From positions 434,001-498,000 of the forward strand of contig NZ_BROD01000001.1 in assembly GCF_024345225.1 (NCBI RefSeq): a stretch of 64,000 nt of DNA. The letters run 5' to 3'. This DNA is from Clostridium sp. TW13. Its GTDB lineage: Bacteria > Bacillota > Clostridia > Clostridiales > Clostridiaceae. Below, one piece after another: positions 36,879-48,066 of the stretch (position 1 is the first letter of the stretch; every line of letters starts with the position of its first letter). Under the pieces are notes generated by a model. It was given only the letters and a program-made list of their open reading frames with translations, made no database searches and was not told where the DNA came from. The position numbers were made by a program, and so were the translations under genes.

Positions 36879-37724
36879 ATGAACAAAGGAAAGATTAAAG
36901 CAATAATAACAATATTTATGGCAGTAGCAGTTTTTAGCGGGTGTTCTGCAAGTAAAAGCGTAGACAAGCAAACAGGAGCTAGTGCTCAAAAGGAATCAAC
37001 TTCAACAAAAGACAAGACAAATAGTACAGATTCTACAGCTAATATATTAGCTGCAACTAGCTCAACAGATTTGATAAAGACCTATTATGATGAAATGAGA
37101 AAGAAAGTTAAAGCTGATACAACTATATCTGGCATAAGGGCATCAATCCTAAAAGGTACTGATGGAGATAAGATTTTTCTTAAATTTGATGAACTAGCTA
37201 AAAAAGATTACGGATTAAATCAAGTTGAAGGTAATATTTCAAATATTATTGATCGAACGTCATTCACAAATACATCGGATGTGAAAGAAATGCCTAACAA
37301 GATAGATTCTATGGAAAGAGTTGTTCTTGGAATAGATTCATTATTGTTAGATATGAAGCTTACGAAAATAGATATGTGCAACGGTGTAAAAAATTCAGTA
37401 ATACAAATCCTTGCAGATAAATTTAAACTTGAATTAGATTATAATGAAACTTATGCATTTATAGAATTAGACGATGTAGAACCAAGTAAATTAGATAAAT
37501 ATGAAAAATATTTAACACAAATAATATATGCCTTCTGTGAAGAGTCTAAGTTAGATACTAATGAACTTGATAATAAATATTCTGAACTAAAAAACAATAT
37601 AGGGAAGGATAAAAAGAGTATTGAGGTTTTACTGCCAAATAAAATGAAAGTAACCTTAGACCTAGAGAATGGCACCACACCAGGAAATGTTAAGATTGTA
37701 ATGTCCGCATATTATAATAGATAA
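36879..37724 (+). CDS. Hypothetical lipoprotein
   Basis: 281 residues. A lipoprotein signal peptide ends at the lipobox FSGC (Cys at about residue 22), then a Ser/Thr/Lys-rich linker, then a soluble domain with no recognised family. Near its end are LPNKMKVTLDLENGT and a final SAYYNR. ATG 36879 has GGAGG 6 bp upstream. Anchored on the outer face of the membrane; function unknown. Confidence 0.7.
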   Translation: MNKGKIKAIITIFMAVAVFSGCSASKSVDKQTGASAQKESTSTKDKTNSTDSTANILAATSSTDLIKTYYDEMRKKVKADTTISGIRASILKGTDGDKIFLKFDELAKKDYGLNQVEGNISNIIDRTSFTNTSDVKEMPNKIDSMERVVLGIDSLLLDMKLTKIDMCNGVKNSVIQILADKFKLELDYNETYAFIELDDVEPSKLDKYEKYLTQIIYAFCEESKLDTNELDNKYSELKNNIGKDKKSIEVLLPNKMKVTLDLENGTTPGNVKIVMSAYYNR

Positions 37725-37891
37725 TATAGGCAAGATTTTAACTTCATATATAATTATGAAAGATAATAAGGTTTAATGTATTATGGAAAAATTAATTACA
37801 TTATTAAGGTCTATAAGAGACTTTAAAGGATTTAAGTGTGTTTAATTTAGCCTATAAATAGCAATCTGCAATACATAAATAATTTACTAAT

Positions 37892-37940
37892 AATAGGTGT
37901 ATAGTTAAAAAGGTGAATATTAACTATACACCTATTTTCT
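37892..37940 (+). terminator. Terminator hairpin after the lipoprotein
   Basis: AATAGGTGTATAGTTA (37892-37907) pairs perfectly with TAACTATACACCTATT (37921-37936), followed by TTCTTC. Confidence 0.7.
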
Positions 37941-38254
37941 TCATCACATCTATATTCTTCATTTAAGAAAGGTATCAAGGACATCATAATGGACTAATAC
38001 GTAATTTCACCAAAAATGCAAAGCATAAATCAGATTATTGCGCAGATAATATTTTTGATATATATCTTGATAATAAAATATCTCCATTTCACGATAAGAA
38101 GATATCAAGAAACGCTAAAACACTTATATTCAAGAAAATAAGTTAAGAGGATTAGATTAGAAAAAAGCAATGGTTAAGAAATTTAAATAAAGTATATATA
38201 ATGTTATAATGTAGCTATGCTAGACAGAAAACTGATAGAATAAGGGGTTAGGTT
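37941..38254 (+). other. Spacer with repeat copy
   Basis: Contains dispersed hairpin repeat copy 2 (38060-38125) and the promoter region of the AlkD-like gene. No gene seen. Confidence 0.4.
38060..38125 (+). repeat. Dispersed hairpin repeat, copy 2
   Basis: ATATATCTTGATAATAAAAT, then ATCTCCATTTCACGATAAGA, then AGATATCAAGAAACGCTAAA and ACACTT. Compare copy 1 at 34164 and copy 3 at 43645. Confidence 0.6.
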
Positions 38255-38899
38255 ATGAGTATATTTGAAACTTTTTATGCTTCAAGAAATGAAGAAAATT
38301 CTAAAAAAATGGCTGCATATATGAAGAATAAATTTGAATTCCTTGGTATTGCAAAGCCTGAAAGAGCAAAGTTAAGCAAGGATTTTCTTAAACAACATAA
38401 AAAAGATATATCTATTGATTGGGAATTTATATTTAAGTGCTATGATATGCCAGAACGGGAATTTCATTATTTAGCTTTAGATTATATTTTGTTATTAAAA
38501 AAACAACTTATCCCAGATGATATTATCAGGATTGAAAAGCTTATTATAACAAATTCATGGTGGGATAGTACAGATTGTCTTGATGCTATTGTTGGGTATA
38601 TGTGTTTGGAGTATCCACAATTAAAAGAATCTATAATATTAAAGTGGATTGAGTGTGATAATATCTGGTTGAAAAGGGTAGCTATAGATTTTCAATTGCA
38701 ATATAAAGATAGAACAGATGTTGATATATTGAAAAAAGCCATACTTAGTAATTGTAATACAGGTGAATTTTTTGTGAATAAAGCCATAGGATGGTCATTA
38801 AGAGAATACTCAAAGATTAATAAAGAATGGGTTGGGAATTTTTTAAAGGAAAATAAATTATCTACACTAAGTGTTAGGGAAGCAAGTAAGTATCTTTAG
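38255..38899 (+). CDS. DNA alkylation repair protein (AlkD/AlkC-like HEAT-repeat glycosylase)
   Basis: 214 residues, all helical, with the AlkD family landmarks YMKNKFEFLGIAKPERAK, EREFHYLALDYI, the NSWWDSTDCLDAIVG segment and NKAIGWSLREYSK. The Trp-Trp-Asp region matches the catalytic site of AlkD, which excises bulky cationic alkyl-purines. Length is typical. AAGGGG SD. Single gene; ends before a convergent hairpin at 38999. Confidence 0.9.
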   Translation: MSIFETFYASRNEENSKKMAAYMKNKFEFLGIAKPERAKLSKDFLKQHKKDISIDWEFIFKCYDMPEREFHYLALDYILLLKKQLIPDDIIRIEKLIITNSWWDSTDCLDAIVGYMCLEYPQLKESIILKWIECDNIWLKRVAIDFQLQYKDRTDVDILKKAILSNCNTGEFFVNKAIGWSLREYSKINKEWVGNFLKENKLSTLSVREASKYL

Positions 38900-38998
38900 A
38901 TGTTAATAGCACTTACTTTTAAGGGAAATCTTATGTAGGAAAATAATTATTAAGAATATAATATTATTAGAAATTTTAAGCTAATGGGAAAAAATATT

Positions 38999-39052
38999 TA
39001 ATGCGTTGATTGATAGAATTGAGCGTATTGTATGAATCAACGCATTATGTTT
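38999..39052. terminator. Convergent hairpin between AlkD-like and HAD genes
   Basis: ATGCGTTGATT (39001-39011) pairs with AATCAACGCAT (39035-39045), followed by TATGTTTTC and preceded by AAAAAATATT. It could serve both strands. Confidence 0.6.
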
Positions 39053-39099
39053 TCATATTGAAAATGGCATGAGAATTGAAAATAAACATATCAAATAAA

Positions 39100-39774
39100 C
39101 TATACTATATCCAAGAGTTCTGAAAGATCATGTATAGTGTGTTTGGAGTATGTACATGTAGAAGTTTTATCATATTTATAAAAACAAGAATCAATTCCAC
39201 TGTTAATTGCTCCTTGCACATCAGAAGTAGGGCTATCCCCAACCATCAGTATTGAACTTTTAGGAACTTCAGATAAATTTTTAATACAGAAGTCAAAGAA
39301 GTAAGGTGAAGGTTTTTCATGTTTTATTATATCAGAGATGAAATGCCCATCAAACAAGTTGATTATACCAGCATTTGATAAACGTTTTATTTGAGTTGAA
39401 TATAAGCCATTAGATGCTGAATATATTTTTTTGCCCATCGTCTTCAGTTTTATTAAGGTATCTTCTGCATTAGGAATAAGAGCGGAGGAATTATCAAGAT
39501 GAAATCTAAACATTCTTTCTATTTCTTTGCCATCAACTTGGATGTCATAAAGTTTGAAAAACTCACTGAAGCGCGTATTAAGAACAATATCTTTTGAAAT
39601 TTTACCTTGTTCAAGGCTATGCCATAGAGAGTTGTTTATATTTTGGTATTGCTGCAATAAATCATTATTATAGCTTAATCCTATTTCGTGAATGACTTTT
39701 TTGAAGCCGTCTTTTTCAGCAGCATTAAAATCTAAAATAGTGTTGTCTAAGTCCATTAAAATAATATCATACAT
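39100..39774 (-). CDS. YjjG family HAD pyrimidine-nucleotide phosphatase
   Basis: 224 residues of the HAD-I fold with DLDNTILDF (nucleophile Asp), SASNG in motif II, the Lys of KHEKPSPYFFD, and GDSPTSDVQGA in motif IV. This set and the length match YjjG-type enzymes that hydrolyse noncanonical pyrimidine nucleotides. It follows the Cof-type HAD gene by 25-30 bp on the same strand, so the two are probably co-transcribed. Confidence 0.87.
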   Translation of the reverse strand: MYDIILMDLDNTILDFNAAEKDGFKKVIHEIGLSYNNDLLQQYQNINNSLWHSLEQGKISKDIVLNTRFSEFFKLYDIQVDGKEIERMFRFHLDNSSALIPNAEDTLIKLKTMGKKIYSASNGLYSTQIKRLSNAGIINLFDGHFISDIIKHEKPSPYFFDFCIKNLSEVPKSSILMVGDSPTSDVQGAINSGIDSCFYKYDKTSTCTYSKHTIHDLSELLDIV

Positions 39775-39808
39775 AATTATTGTCTCCTTACTATATGCTT
39801 ATTATATT

Positions 39809-40600
39809 CTATATTAAATTAAATTGTTTTAAGCCTTTATAAATTCCATTATTTTCAAGGGTATCAGTTTTATAATTTGCTATTTTAAGAACTTCTGCGC
39901 TGCTGTTTCCCATAGCTATGCCATATTCCACATAATTGAGCATATCAATATCATTTAAACTATCTCCAAATGCATATGTATTTTCAATATTTATATTCAA
40001 ATGTTGTAATATTGCCTCTATTCCTTTTACTTTTGAAAATCCTTTCGGAACTAATTCAATAAATTGTGCACTATGACAAATGCAATCAAAATCTTTTTCA
40101 AGGCTTTTATATGCTTCTTTAAAATTGCTATGCTCATTTGTTTTACAGGTAATTTTATTAAAACGATAATCTAATCCAAGTCCAGTAACTGGTTTTATTT
40201 TATCACCAAATAATTTTTTGAACGTCTTTATGGAAAACTGATCTCCTTCAAAATCATCTCCATCATCCATATATAGATAATCTTGTCCTTCTAGTATAAA
40301 GAAAATATTATGTTTCTTTAGAGTACTTATTACATTGCCACATATACTTTCTTCTAAATCTAGATTATAGATTACACTTCTTTCATATTCTACATAAGTT
40401 CCACAAGCAGCCAGTACTCCATCAAATCCTAAGTCTACTAATTCTTGTGGAATCATAGCCCTTGCTCGTCCAGTTGATATAAAAGCAAGATGTCCATTTT
40501 GTTTTAATTGTTTAATTCCTTCTATGGTACTATCAGGTACACCTATAACAGGATTATACAGAGTACCATCAATATCAAAAAATACTGCTTTTCTTTTCAT
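39809..40600 (-). CDS. Cof-type HAD-IIB phosphatase
   Basis: 263 residues with FFDIDGTLYNP (nucleophile motif), ISTGRA, a C2B cap, and the late FGDSLNDIDMLNYVEYGIAM. Family members dephosphorylate sugar phosphates or cofactors such as pyridoxal phosphate. Start ATG 40600 (MKRKAVFF) has GGAGG 7 bp upstream; an in-frame ATG at 40612 overlaps the SD. First gene of a two-gene unit with the YjjG-like gene. Confidence 0.87.
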   Translation of the reverse strand: MKRKAVFFDIDGTLYNPVIGVPDSTIEGIKQLKQNGHLAFISTGRARAMIPQELVDLGFDGVLAACGTYVEYERSVIYNLDLEESICGNVISTLKKHNIFFILEGQDYLYMDDGDDFEGDQFSIKTFKKLFGDKIKPVTGLGLDYRFNKITCKTNEHSNFKEAYKSLEKDFDCICHSAQFIELVPKGFSKVKGIEAILQHLNINIENTYAFGDSLNDIDMLNYVEYGIAMGNSSAEVLKIANYKTDTLENNGIYKGLKQFNLI

Positions 40601-40661
40601 ATTCTCCTCCATTAAATTATTATTTAAGTTTGCTATTTATCAAATAATTAAATTACTTCTT

Positions 40662-40790
40662 CTAAGTGATTTTACATACATTATATGAAAAATTACTGTC
40701 TCTTTGTTCTATTGCACTCATTATTTTGTTATGATATTCTATCATACTTTCTATAGCAGTGTCTATTGCCTGGTATCCAATATCACACGT
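40662..40790 (-). pseudogene. Regulator-like C-terminal remnant
   Basis: The minus strand reads CDIGYQAIDTAIESMIEYHN, then KIMSAIEQRDSNFSYNVCKI and stops. The helical pattern is like the last helices of GntR/FCD-type regulators, but the rest of the gene is gone. Confidence 0.25.
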
Positions 40791-40801
40791 GGATTGTTAA
40801 T

Positions 40802-40900
40802 ATGATTAGTTCAGCAGAAGCAAAGCGAATAGAACAAGGGAAAATAGAAGAAAGGAAAAACATAACTAGAAATTTATTAGATGTATTAGATACCAATTAA
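40802..40900 (+). pseudogene. Rpn/PD-(D/E)XK transposase-like C-terminal fragment
   Basis: A 32-codon frame reads MISSAEAKRIEQGKIEERKN, then ITRNLLDVLDTN. It resembles the C-terminal tail of Rpn-family nuclease/transposases, whose end commonly has GKIEG..NLLD words. The catalytic part is absent. It lies 68 bp before katG. Confidence 0.4.
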
Positions 40901-40913
40901 AGCATAGTAATAG

Positions 40914-43163
<2,250 letters not shown>

Positions 43164-43209
43164 GATTGATTAAATACCAGTAAAATTTTTATTTGGAGGA
43201 TTTTTGTAA

Positions 43210-43341
43210 ATAAGATTTGCAAAAGCATTTGGTGCAATTCTAGCAATAATTTTTTCTGGTATATTTTTTGGCTTATTTTCTAATAGTGTATATTTTTATA
43301 GAGTATTAAGAAAGAAAAAAGCAGTAAATGAAAAGTGCTAA
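43210..43341 (+). CDS. Small single-helix membrane peptide, AUA first codon (uncertain)
   Basis: An open frame of 43 codons reads IRFAKAFGAILAIIFSGIFF, then GLFSNSVYFYRVLRKKKAV. It has one hydrophobic helix and a basic tail. A perfect GGAGGA SD (43195-43200) sits 9 bp before ATA at 43210, and the codon before it is a stop, so no standard start exists. It may be a live AUA-initiated gene or a recently lost one. Confidence 0.3.
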   Translation: MRFAKAFGAILAIIFSGIFFGLFSNSVYFYRVLRKKKAVNEKC

Positions 43342-43364
43342 TTTTGTAAATAGGGTTGATAGAA

Positions 43365-43619
43365 ATGATTGTTAATGCAGATAATTTTAGAGAAGAATTA
43401 ATAAAAATTTTAGAGAATGCTAAAGAACAAGGAAAAGTATTTGTTGATATTAGTTCTGAAGAATTGCATAAACAAGTTGGTGGTTATCCAGGAAGAAATC
43501 ATAGAATGCCAACATGTTGCAATGTAATGAAAAACATGATGAAACCTAATGATAAAATAATCCAAGAACCACTAAAAGGGAAAGGAGCATCTCTTATTAT
43601 AAGATATTTTCTTAAATAG
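43365..43619 (+). CDS. Conserved hypothetical protein
   Basis: 84 residues containing SSEELHKQVGGYPGRNHRMP, then TCCNVMKN and a C-terminal GKGASLIIRY. This block is familiar from small conserved proteins and from the N-terminus of some HNH/McrA-like proteins, but no nuclease motif is present here. ATG 43365 is preferred to the TTG at 43356. Function unknown. Confidence 0.55.
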   Translation: MIVNADNFREELIKILENAKEQGKVFVDISSEELHKQVGGYPGRNHRMPTCCNVMKNMMKPNDKIIQEPLKGKGASLIIRYFLK

Positions 43620-43644
43620 GCTGAAGATCAGATGATATCTCAGT

Positions 43645-43710
43645 TATATATCTTGATAATAAAATATATCTATTTCATGATATGAAGATAGAAAAAAATA
43701 TAAAAGCTAA
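43645..43710 (+). repeat. Dispersed hairpin repeat, copy 3
   Basis: TATATATCTTGATAATAAAA, then TATATCTATTTCATGATATG, then AAGATAGAAAAAAATATAAA. Same order of blocks as copy 2, diverged at the 3' end. Confidence 0.5.
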
Positions 43711-43814
43711 GCATTGGTTTAGGATAGTTTTGAAAGGGTATAATAAATGAAAATAGATTTTATAATATAATTCATTTAGATGTAATTTAATTATATAGAG
43801 GAGAAAGTGATAGC

Positions 43815-44096
43815 ATGGAAATAAAAAGAGGAGTAAATAAATTTTATATTGGAGATATGGAAGAAAATCCTTTGGCTCAGATAATACTAACTGATACTGA
43901 GAAAGATATAATAAAAATTGAACATACTTATGTATATGAGCAATTAAAAGGCACAGGTGCGGGTAAGCAATTAGTAAAGAAAGTTGTAGAATTTGCGATG
44001 AGTAATAATAAAAAAATAGAACCAATATGTAGTTTTGCCCAAAAAGAATTTGATAAGAATAAAGAATATGAGTGTGTTTTATATAAAAAAATATAG
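43815..44096 (+). CDS. Small GNAT-type N-acetyltransferase (YjdJ/GCN5-like)
   Basis: 93 residues corresponding to the minimal GNAT domain of the YjdJ type. Visible are HTYVYEQLKGTGAGKQLVKK, the acetyl-CoA pyrophosphate loop (GTGAGKQL), and PICSFAQKEFDKNKEYECVL at the C-terminus. Such proteins acetylate small molecules; the substrate is unknown. GAGGAGA SD before the ATG. Confidence 0.82.
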   Translation: MEIKRGVNKFYIGDMEENPLAQIILTDTEKDIIKIEHTYVYEQLKGTGAGKQLVKKVVEFAMSNNKKIEPICSFAQKEFDKNKEYECVLYKKI

Positions 44097-44232
44097 GGTA
44101 TGCCTAAATGGCACTATTTCTTACTGCAATATACATCTATTTTTTAGTATTGATATATTATAATTAAAATCATAGTATAAATTTGAATATGATTTTACTA
44201 AATTAATGAAGTTAATACTAGGAGAAAATAGC

Positions 44233-45411
44233 ATGTTGAAAGACTTGGAAATTGAGCAAATAAAAAATGTACTAAAAACTGGAATTGGTGAAGGCTTTTT
44301 AGCTGGTGCCAATCTCATGATTATTAAGAACGGAAAAGAACTATTTTATCATGAAGATGGTTTTGCTGACAGAGAAAAGAAAATTCCTATAAAAAGAAAT
44401 TCAATTTTTCGTTTATATTCTATGACAAAACCAATTACAGCTACAGCAGCAATGATTCTATTAGAACGGGGAGAAATCGACTTATATGATCCTGTAAGTA
44501 AATATTTAGTTGGATTTAAAAATCAAAAAGTAATGCAAGGTGATATGCTTGTTCCAGCAGAAAGAGAAGTTATATTGAAAGACTTATTATCTATGACTTC
44601 AGGCTTGGTATATAGTGGTGAAAGTTTAGCTGGAAAAAGTATAGAAAATTTATTTGAAGAGATTAAAGACGAATTGTACCATGATTCTTCAATGACTACA
44701 CTTGAAATAGCCAACAAAATAGGTGAGTGTCCATTAGCATTCCAACCTGGAACATCATGGGAATATGGCACATCTGCAGATGTATTAGGTGCAGTTGTAG
44801 AGATAGTAAGTGGTAAGAAGTTTGGTGATTTTCTAAAAGATGAGATATTTAAGCCTTTAGGGATGAATGATACAGACTTTTGGGTACCTGAAGAAAAACG
44901 AGACCGTTTGGTTAAAACATATGAAGATAACGGTAGAGGTCTAGAACTTTATACACAGAATCATTTAGCAATTATGCAGATGATGGACAAAAAACCAACA
45001 TTTGAATCAGGTGGTGCAGGCTTGGTGTCAACAATCGATGATTATGCAAAATTTGCTAATATGTTGTTATGCGACGGGACTTATAATGGAATACAGATTT
45101 TAAAGCCAAAGACAGTAAAATATATGACAACATCCACTTTAAATAGCCAACAGCAGAGTGACATGGACCTTTGGGATACTTTATGTGGACATAGTTATGG
45201 AAATTTGATGAGAGTAATGACAGATTGTACAAAAGCAGGTGTACTAGGAAGTGATGGAGAATATGGTTGGGATGGATGGCTTGGAGCATATTTTTCAAAT
45301 TCCCAAACTGACAACTTAACATTTTTGTTTATGATGCAAAAAACTAACTCTGGAACAACCTCATTAACTAGAAAACTACGAAATATTATTTTTAGTGCAT
45401 GTTGTGAATAA
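44233..45411 (+). CDS. Serine hydrolase of the beta-lactamase/D,D-peptidase family
   Basis: 392 residues of the class C beta-lactamase/esterase fold. The nucleophile motif is SMTK in FRLYSMTKP. WEYGTSADVLG sits where the YxN motif occurs. A third box is in the EYGWDGWLGAYF region. There is no signal peptide, so the enzyme is probably a cytoplasmic esterase rather than a secreted resistance enzyme. ATG 44233 has AGGAG 8 bp upstream; an upstream ATG at 44206 lies before the SD. Confidence 0.85.
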   Translation: MLKDLEIEQIKNVLKTGIGEGFLAGANLMIIKNGKELFYHEDGFADREKKIPIKRNSIFRLYSMTKPITATAAMILLERGEIDLYDPVSKYLVGFKNQKVMQGDMLVPAEREVILKDLLSMTSGLVYSGESLAGKSIENLFEEIKDELYHDSSMTTLEIANKIGECPLAFQPGTSWEYGTSADVLGAVVEIVSGKKFGDFLKDEIFKPLGMNDTDFWVPEEKRDRLVKTYEDNGRGLELYTQNHLAIMQMMDKKPTFESGGAGLVSTIDDYAKFANMLLCDGTYNGIQILKPKTVKYMTTSTLNSQQQSDMDLWDTLCGHSYGNLMRVMTDCTKAGVLGSDGEYGWDGWLGAYFSNSQTDNLTFLFMMQKTNSGTTSLTRKLRNIIFSACCE

Positions 45412-45450
45412 TTGATATCTTCTTATCTTAATGGTAAGGAGATTTTCTGT
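45412..45450 (-). repeat. Dispersed hairpin repeat, partial inverted copy 4
   Basis: The reverse strand reads AGAAAATCTCCTTACCATTA, then AGATAAGAAGATATCAA, like the core of copy 2. The hairpin ATCTTCTTATC/GTAAGGAGAT with trailing TTTT may also serve as the terminator of the serine hydrolase gene. Confidence 0.45.
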
Positions 45451-45675
45451 TTTATAAAAATTTGTTGCATGTTATATTACTTTTTATTACACTAGTATAG
45501 TATTTTAGTATATATTTAATTAGATAATAGTTACATAATTAAGATAGTGAAATAAGGTATTATTTTATGTTTAGGCATCTGGAAATAGGTTACAAGTTTA
45601 AATAGACTAGAACATAAAACTACTTGTTTTTACATGCCTTACCATATAATAGTGAAATAGAAGGGAGATATCGTA

Positions 45676-46548
45676 ATGATACTTGAACATACTGCAAGTC
45701 GGGACGGGAAGCTTATAACTTTCATGCGAACAGAATTAGGATTATCAGCTACATTGACTAAAAGGTTGGGCGCTATGGATGCCTGTAAGGTCAATGGTGA
45801 AAATGTTCGCATTTATCATAGAGTTCATTCAGGTGACATCATAGCCATTACTATTGAGGAGATGCTACCGAACTACATAGCTGAAGAAGGCGAGCTAAAT
45901 ATTTTGTATGAAGATGATACTATAATTGTCCTAGATAAGCCAGCTGGCATTACTATGCATCCAACTGCCAACCGTGAATCTGGAACGCTTGCTAATCGGA
46001 TTGTATTTTATTATCAACATACTGGGCAGAAATGTAATATCCATCTTCTGAACCGTCTTGATAGAGATACCTTTGGGGTTGTACTAATTGCAAAAAATGC
46101 CCACATACATGCTATTATGAGTGGATACCTTAACAACGGCAATATTCGCAAAATTTATAATGCTGCAGTTTTCGGACATCCAGCAGCTGACCATGGCACA
46201 ATATGTCATCCCATTGCTCGTGTGTCAGAAACAAGTCTTCTACGTTGTGTGCGTGAGGATGGACAGTATGCAAAAACAGTCTATGATGTATTGCAGACAA
46301 TGTCAGATTGTAGTCTGTTGAAGTTACAGCCAGAGACTGGCCGAACTCATCAGTTGCGTCTCCACTGTTCCTATGAAGGGTTCCCGATGCTGGGTGATTC
46401 GCAGTACGGCACAGAGGAATCACAGGCATTCTCAGTTGACCATGGATACGAGTTTCAGCAACTTTGCGCAGTGTCACTGACTTTTCCTCATCCAATGACT
46501 GGTGAGGAGATAACAGTCACTTCTAAGCAGAAAGTTGAGCTTCCGTAA
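45676..46548 (+). CDS. RluA family RNA pseudouridine synthase
   Basis: 290 residues. An S4-like N-terminal domain (about 1-70) precedes the catalytic core with LLNRLDRDTFGVVLIAKN (catalytic Asp in RLDR), then LQPETGRTHQLRLHC and GDSQYG. RluA/RluD enzymes make pseudouridine in rRNA or tRNA. Codon use differs from neighbours, with many CGT/CGC and other G/C-ending codons, suggesting horizontal transfer. AAGGGAG SD. Terminator follows at 46555. Confidence 0.9.
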   Translation: MILEHTASRDGKLITFMRTELGLSATLTKRLGAMDACKVNGENVRIYHRVHSGDIIAITIEEMLPNYIAEEGELNILYEDDTIIVLDKPAGITMHPTANRESGTLANRIVFYYQHTGQKCNIHLLNRLDRDTFGVVLIAKNAHIHAIMSGYLNNGNIRKIYNAAVFGHPAADHGTICHPIARVSETSLLRCVREDGQYAKTVYDVLQTMSDCSLLKLQPETGRTHQLRLHCSYEGFPMLGDSQYGTEESQAFSVDHGYEFQQLCAVSLTFPHPMTGEEITVTSKQKVELP

Positions 46549-46554
46549 TAATTT

Positions 46555-46587
46555 AAAGCATCTTCTAGATAAGGAAGGTGCTTTTTT
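46555..46587 (+). terminator. Terminator of the RluA-family gene
   Basis: AAAGCATCTTCT pairs with GGAAGGTGCTTTT with G-U pairs, then T6. Confidence 0.75.
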
Positions 46588-46882
46588 GTATTTAATTGTT
46601 AAGGAGAAAATTTTATAGAGATATCCAAATTTAATAAATTAGATAATGTTTTACACTAAAATTATGTATAATATAATTATACTAGGTGATGTTTGTATGC
46701 AAGCGAATATTAATAATTGAATTTCTATACTCAGAAGCTAATGAAAATTTTTCTAAAGTTGCAAGGATGGGAGCAAGGTAGACTCAAGAACTTCTAATCC
46801 TGTGGAAAATAAGGAATTAGGATATGATTTTGAATATAGTGATAATCTTTAACTCTTAATTAAAAAATAAGGTGGTGTAAAA
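46588..46882 (+). other. Spacer with no intact gene
   Basis: AT-rich with short interrupted frames (for example NFSKVARMGAR before a stop, near 46750). It may contain decayed coding sequence. GGTGG SD for the Fic gene is at the end. Confidence 0.3.
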
Positions 46883-47593
46883 ATGCAAAATATAGATTAT
46901 AAAAAATTTCTACAAGTATTAAAAGAAACTAAAGGACTTCATAATTCATTAAATGAAATATTAAAATATGATTTTATATACCATTCAAATAAAATAGAAG
47001 GAAGTACTTTTACTACCGAAGCATTACAGCTTTTGTTCGAAAAAAATATAGTACAAGGAACTCATAAATTAGATGATGTTCAAGAAACAGTAAACTCATT
47101 TTATACATTTGATATGGTAATTGATACTTTAGATAAAAAGTTAACTTTAGACATGATAAAGGAATGGCATGGTAGTTTAATGTATAGAACTAGTTTGTAT
47201 GACATGGGGCTTGCTGGAATATTTAAAAAATATCAAAATAAAATACTTGGAGCTGATTTTGAAACAGCAAGTCCGTTGGAAGTTGAAGATAAATTAAATG
47301 TCTTAATAAATAATTTTAATTTACTAGAAAAAGTAACAATTGAGGATATAGCAAGATTTCATCTAGAATTTGAAGTTATCCATCCATTTCAAGATGGCAA
47401 TGGTAGAATAGGACGATTTATATATTTAAAACAGCTACTTGATAATAGATTATCGCTAAAATATATGAATGGTGAATCAGCGGATGAGTACAAAAAAGCA
47501 TTAGGTGCTGCTTCCAAAGATAATATAAAACCATTAACTCAATATATAGAAAATCAAAAAGATTTTATACTAGAAAATAAAAACATGTTTTAA
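46883..47593 (+). CDS. Fic family AMP transferase-like protein
   Basis: 236 residues. The Fic core motif HPFQDGNGRIGR supplies the catalytic His, and a loop for target docking precedes it. Near the N-terminus, SNKIEGSTFT fits the [S/T]xxxE[G/N] inhibitory helix that blocks ATP in self-restrained Fic proteins. The enzyme probably attaches AMP to a target protein, which is unknown. No neighbouring antitoxin gene is seen, consistent with an internal inhibitory motif. Confidence 0.88.
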   Translation: MQNIDYKKFLQVLKETKGLHNSLNEILKYDFIYHSNKIEGSTFTTEALQLLFEKNIVQGTHKLDDVQETVNSFYTFDMVIDTLDKKLTLDMIKEWHGSLMYRTSLYDMGLAGIFKKYQNKILGADFETASPLEVEDKLNVLINNFNLLEKVTIEDIARFHLEFEVIHPFQDGNGRIGRFIYLKQLLDNRLSLKYMNGESADEYKKALGAASKDNIKPLTQYIENQKDFILENKNMF

Positions 47594-47655
47594 CCCCCAC
47601 TAATTAAATTGTATTCCAGTTATAAAATTAAAATAAGCATTGTAGGGTGACAAAT

Positions 47656-47724
47656 ATGAATAGTTTAATAAAGCCTAATTTATATAGCGTGCATAAGAAT
47701 ATAATAGACCCTAAGCCATGGTAA
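47656..47724 (+). CDS. Tiny ORF with SD and terminator (22 residues, uncertain)
   Basis: MNSLIKPNLYSVHKNIIDPK then PW and stop. AGGGTG lies 6 bp before the ATG, and a hairpin with T8 (CAGTAG 47729-47734 / CTACTG 47749-47754) starts 4 bp after the stop. It could be a small peptide gene or the stub of a longer one. Confidence 0.3.
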   Translation: MNSLIKPNLYSVHKNIIDPKPW

Positions 47725-47726
47725 AA

Positions 47727-47764
47727 GGCAGTAGAAGGAGAGATCCAGCTACTGTTTTTTTTAG
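47727..47764 (+). terminator. Intrinsic terminator
   Basis: GGCAGTAG/CTACTG stem with 14-nt loop followed by T8. Confidence 0.7.
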
Positions 47765-48066
47765 AGAAAGGATTGACAAAAATATCTAATATTATACAAT
47801 TAAATGGTAGTACATTTTTAAGATTAATATATAAATGCAAAATAAATTACTATACAAGTGGGAACTTTTTTATATTTATAAACGTTTAAATATAAAATGT
47901 GGAGGTGAGTTCAAATTAATATGAGAATAATGTTTTGTAGATACTTTAAAGCAAGAGCTAACAGATAATAATTAAAGGGCTTAAATTTGTTGTAAAAATA
48001 ATATTTGAGGACAATTAGTGTTGAAAATAAAAATATAAAGAATATTTAAGGTGGGGATTAAAAATT
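47765..48066 (+). other. Spacer
   Basis: No gene recognised; AT-rich with short broken frames. GGTGGGG SD for the kinase-SnoaL fusion is at its end. Confidence 0.3.

Noticed and set aside
43365-43619. HNH/McrA nuclease
   Set aside because: The conserved block resembles the N-terminal part of some such proteins, but no HNH motif is present and the protein ends after 84 residues.
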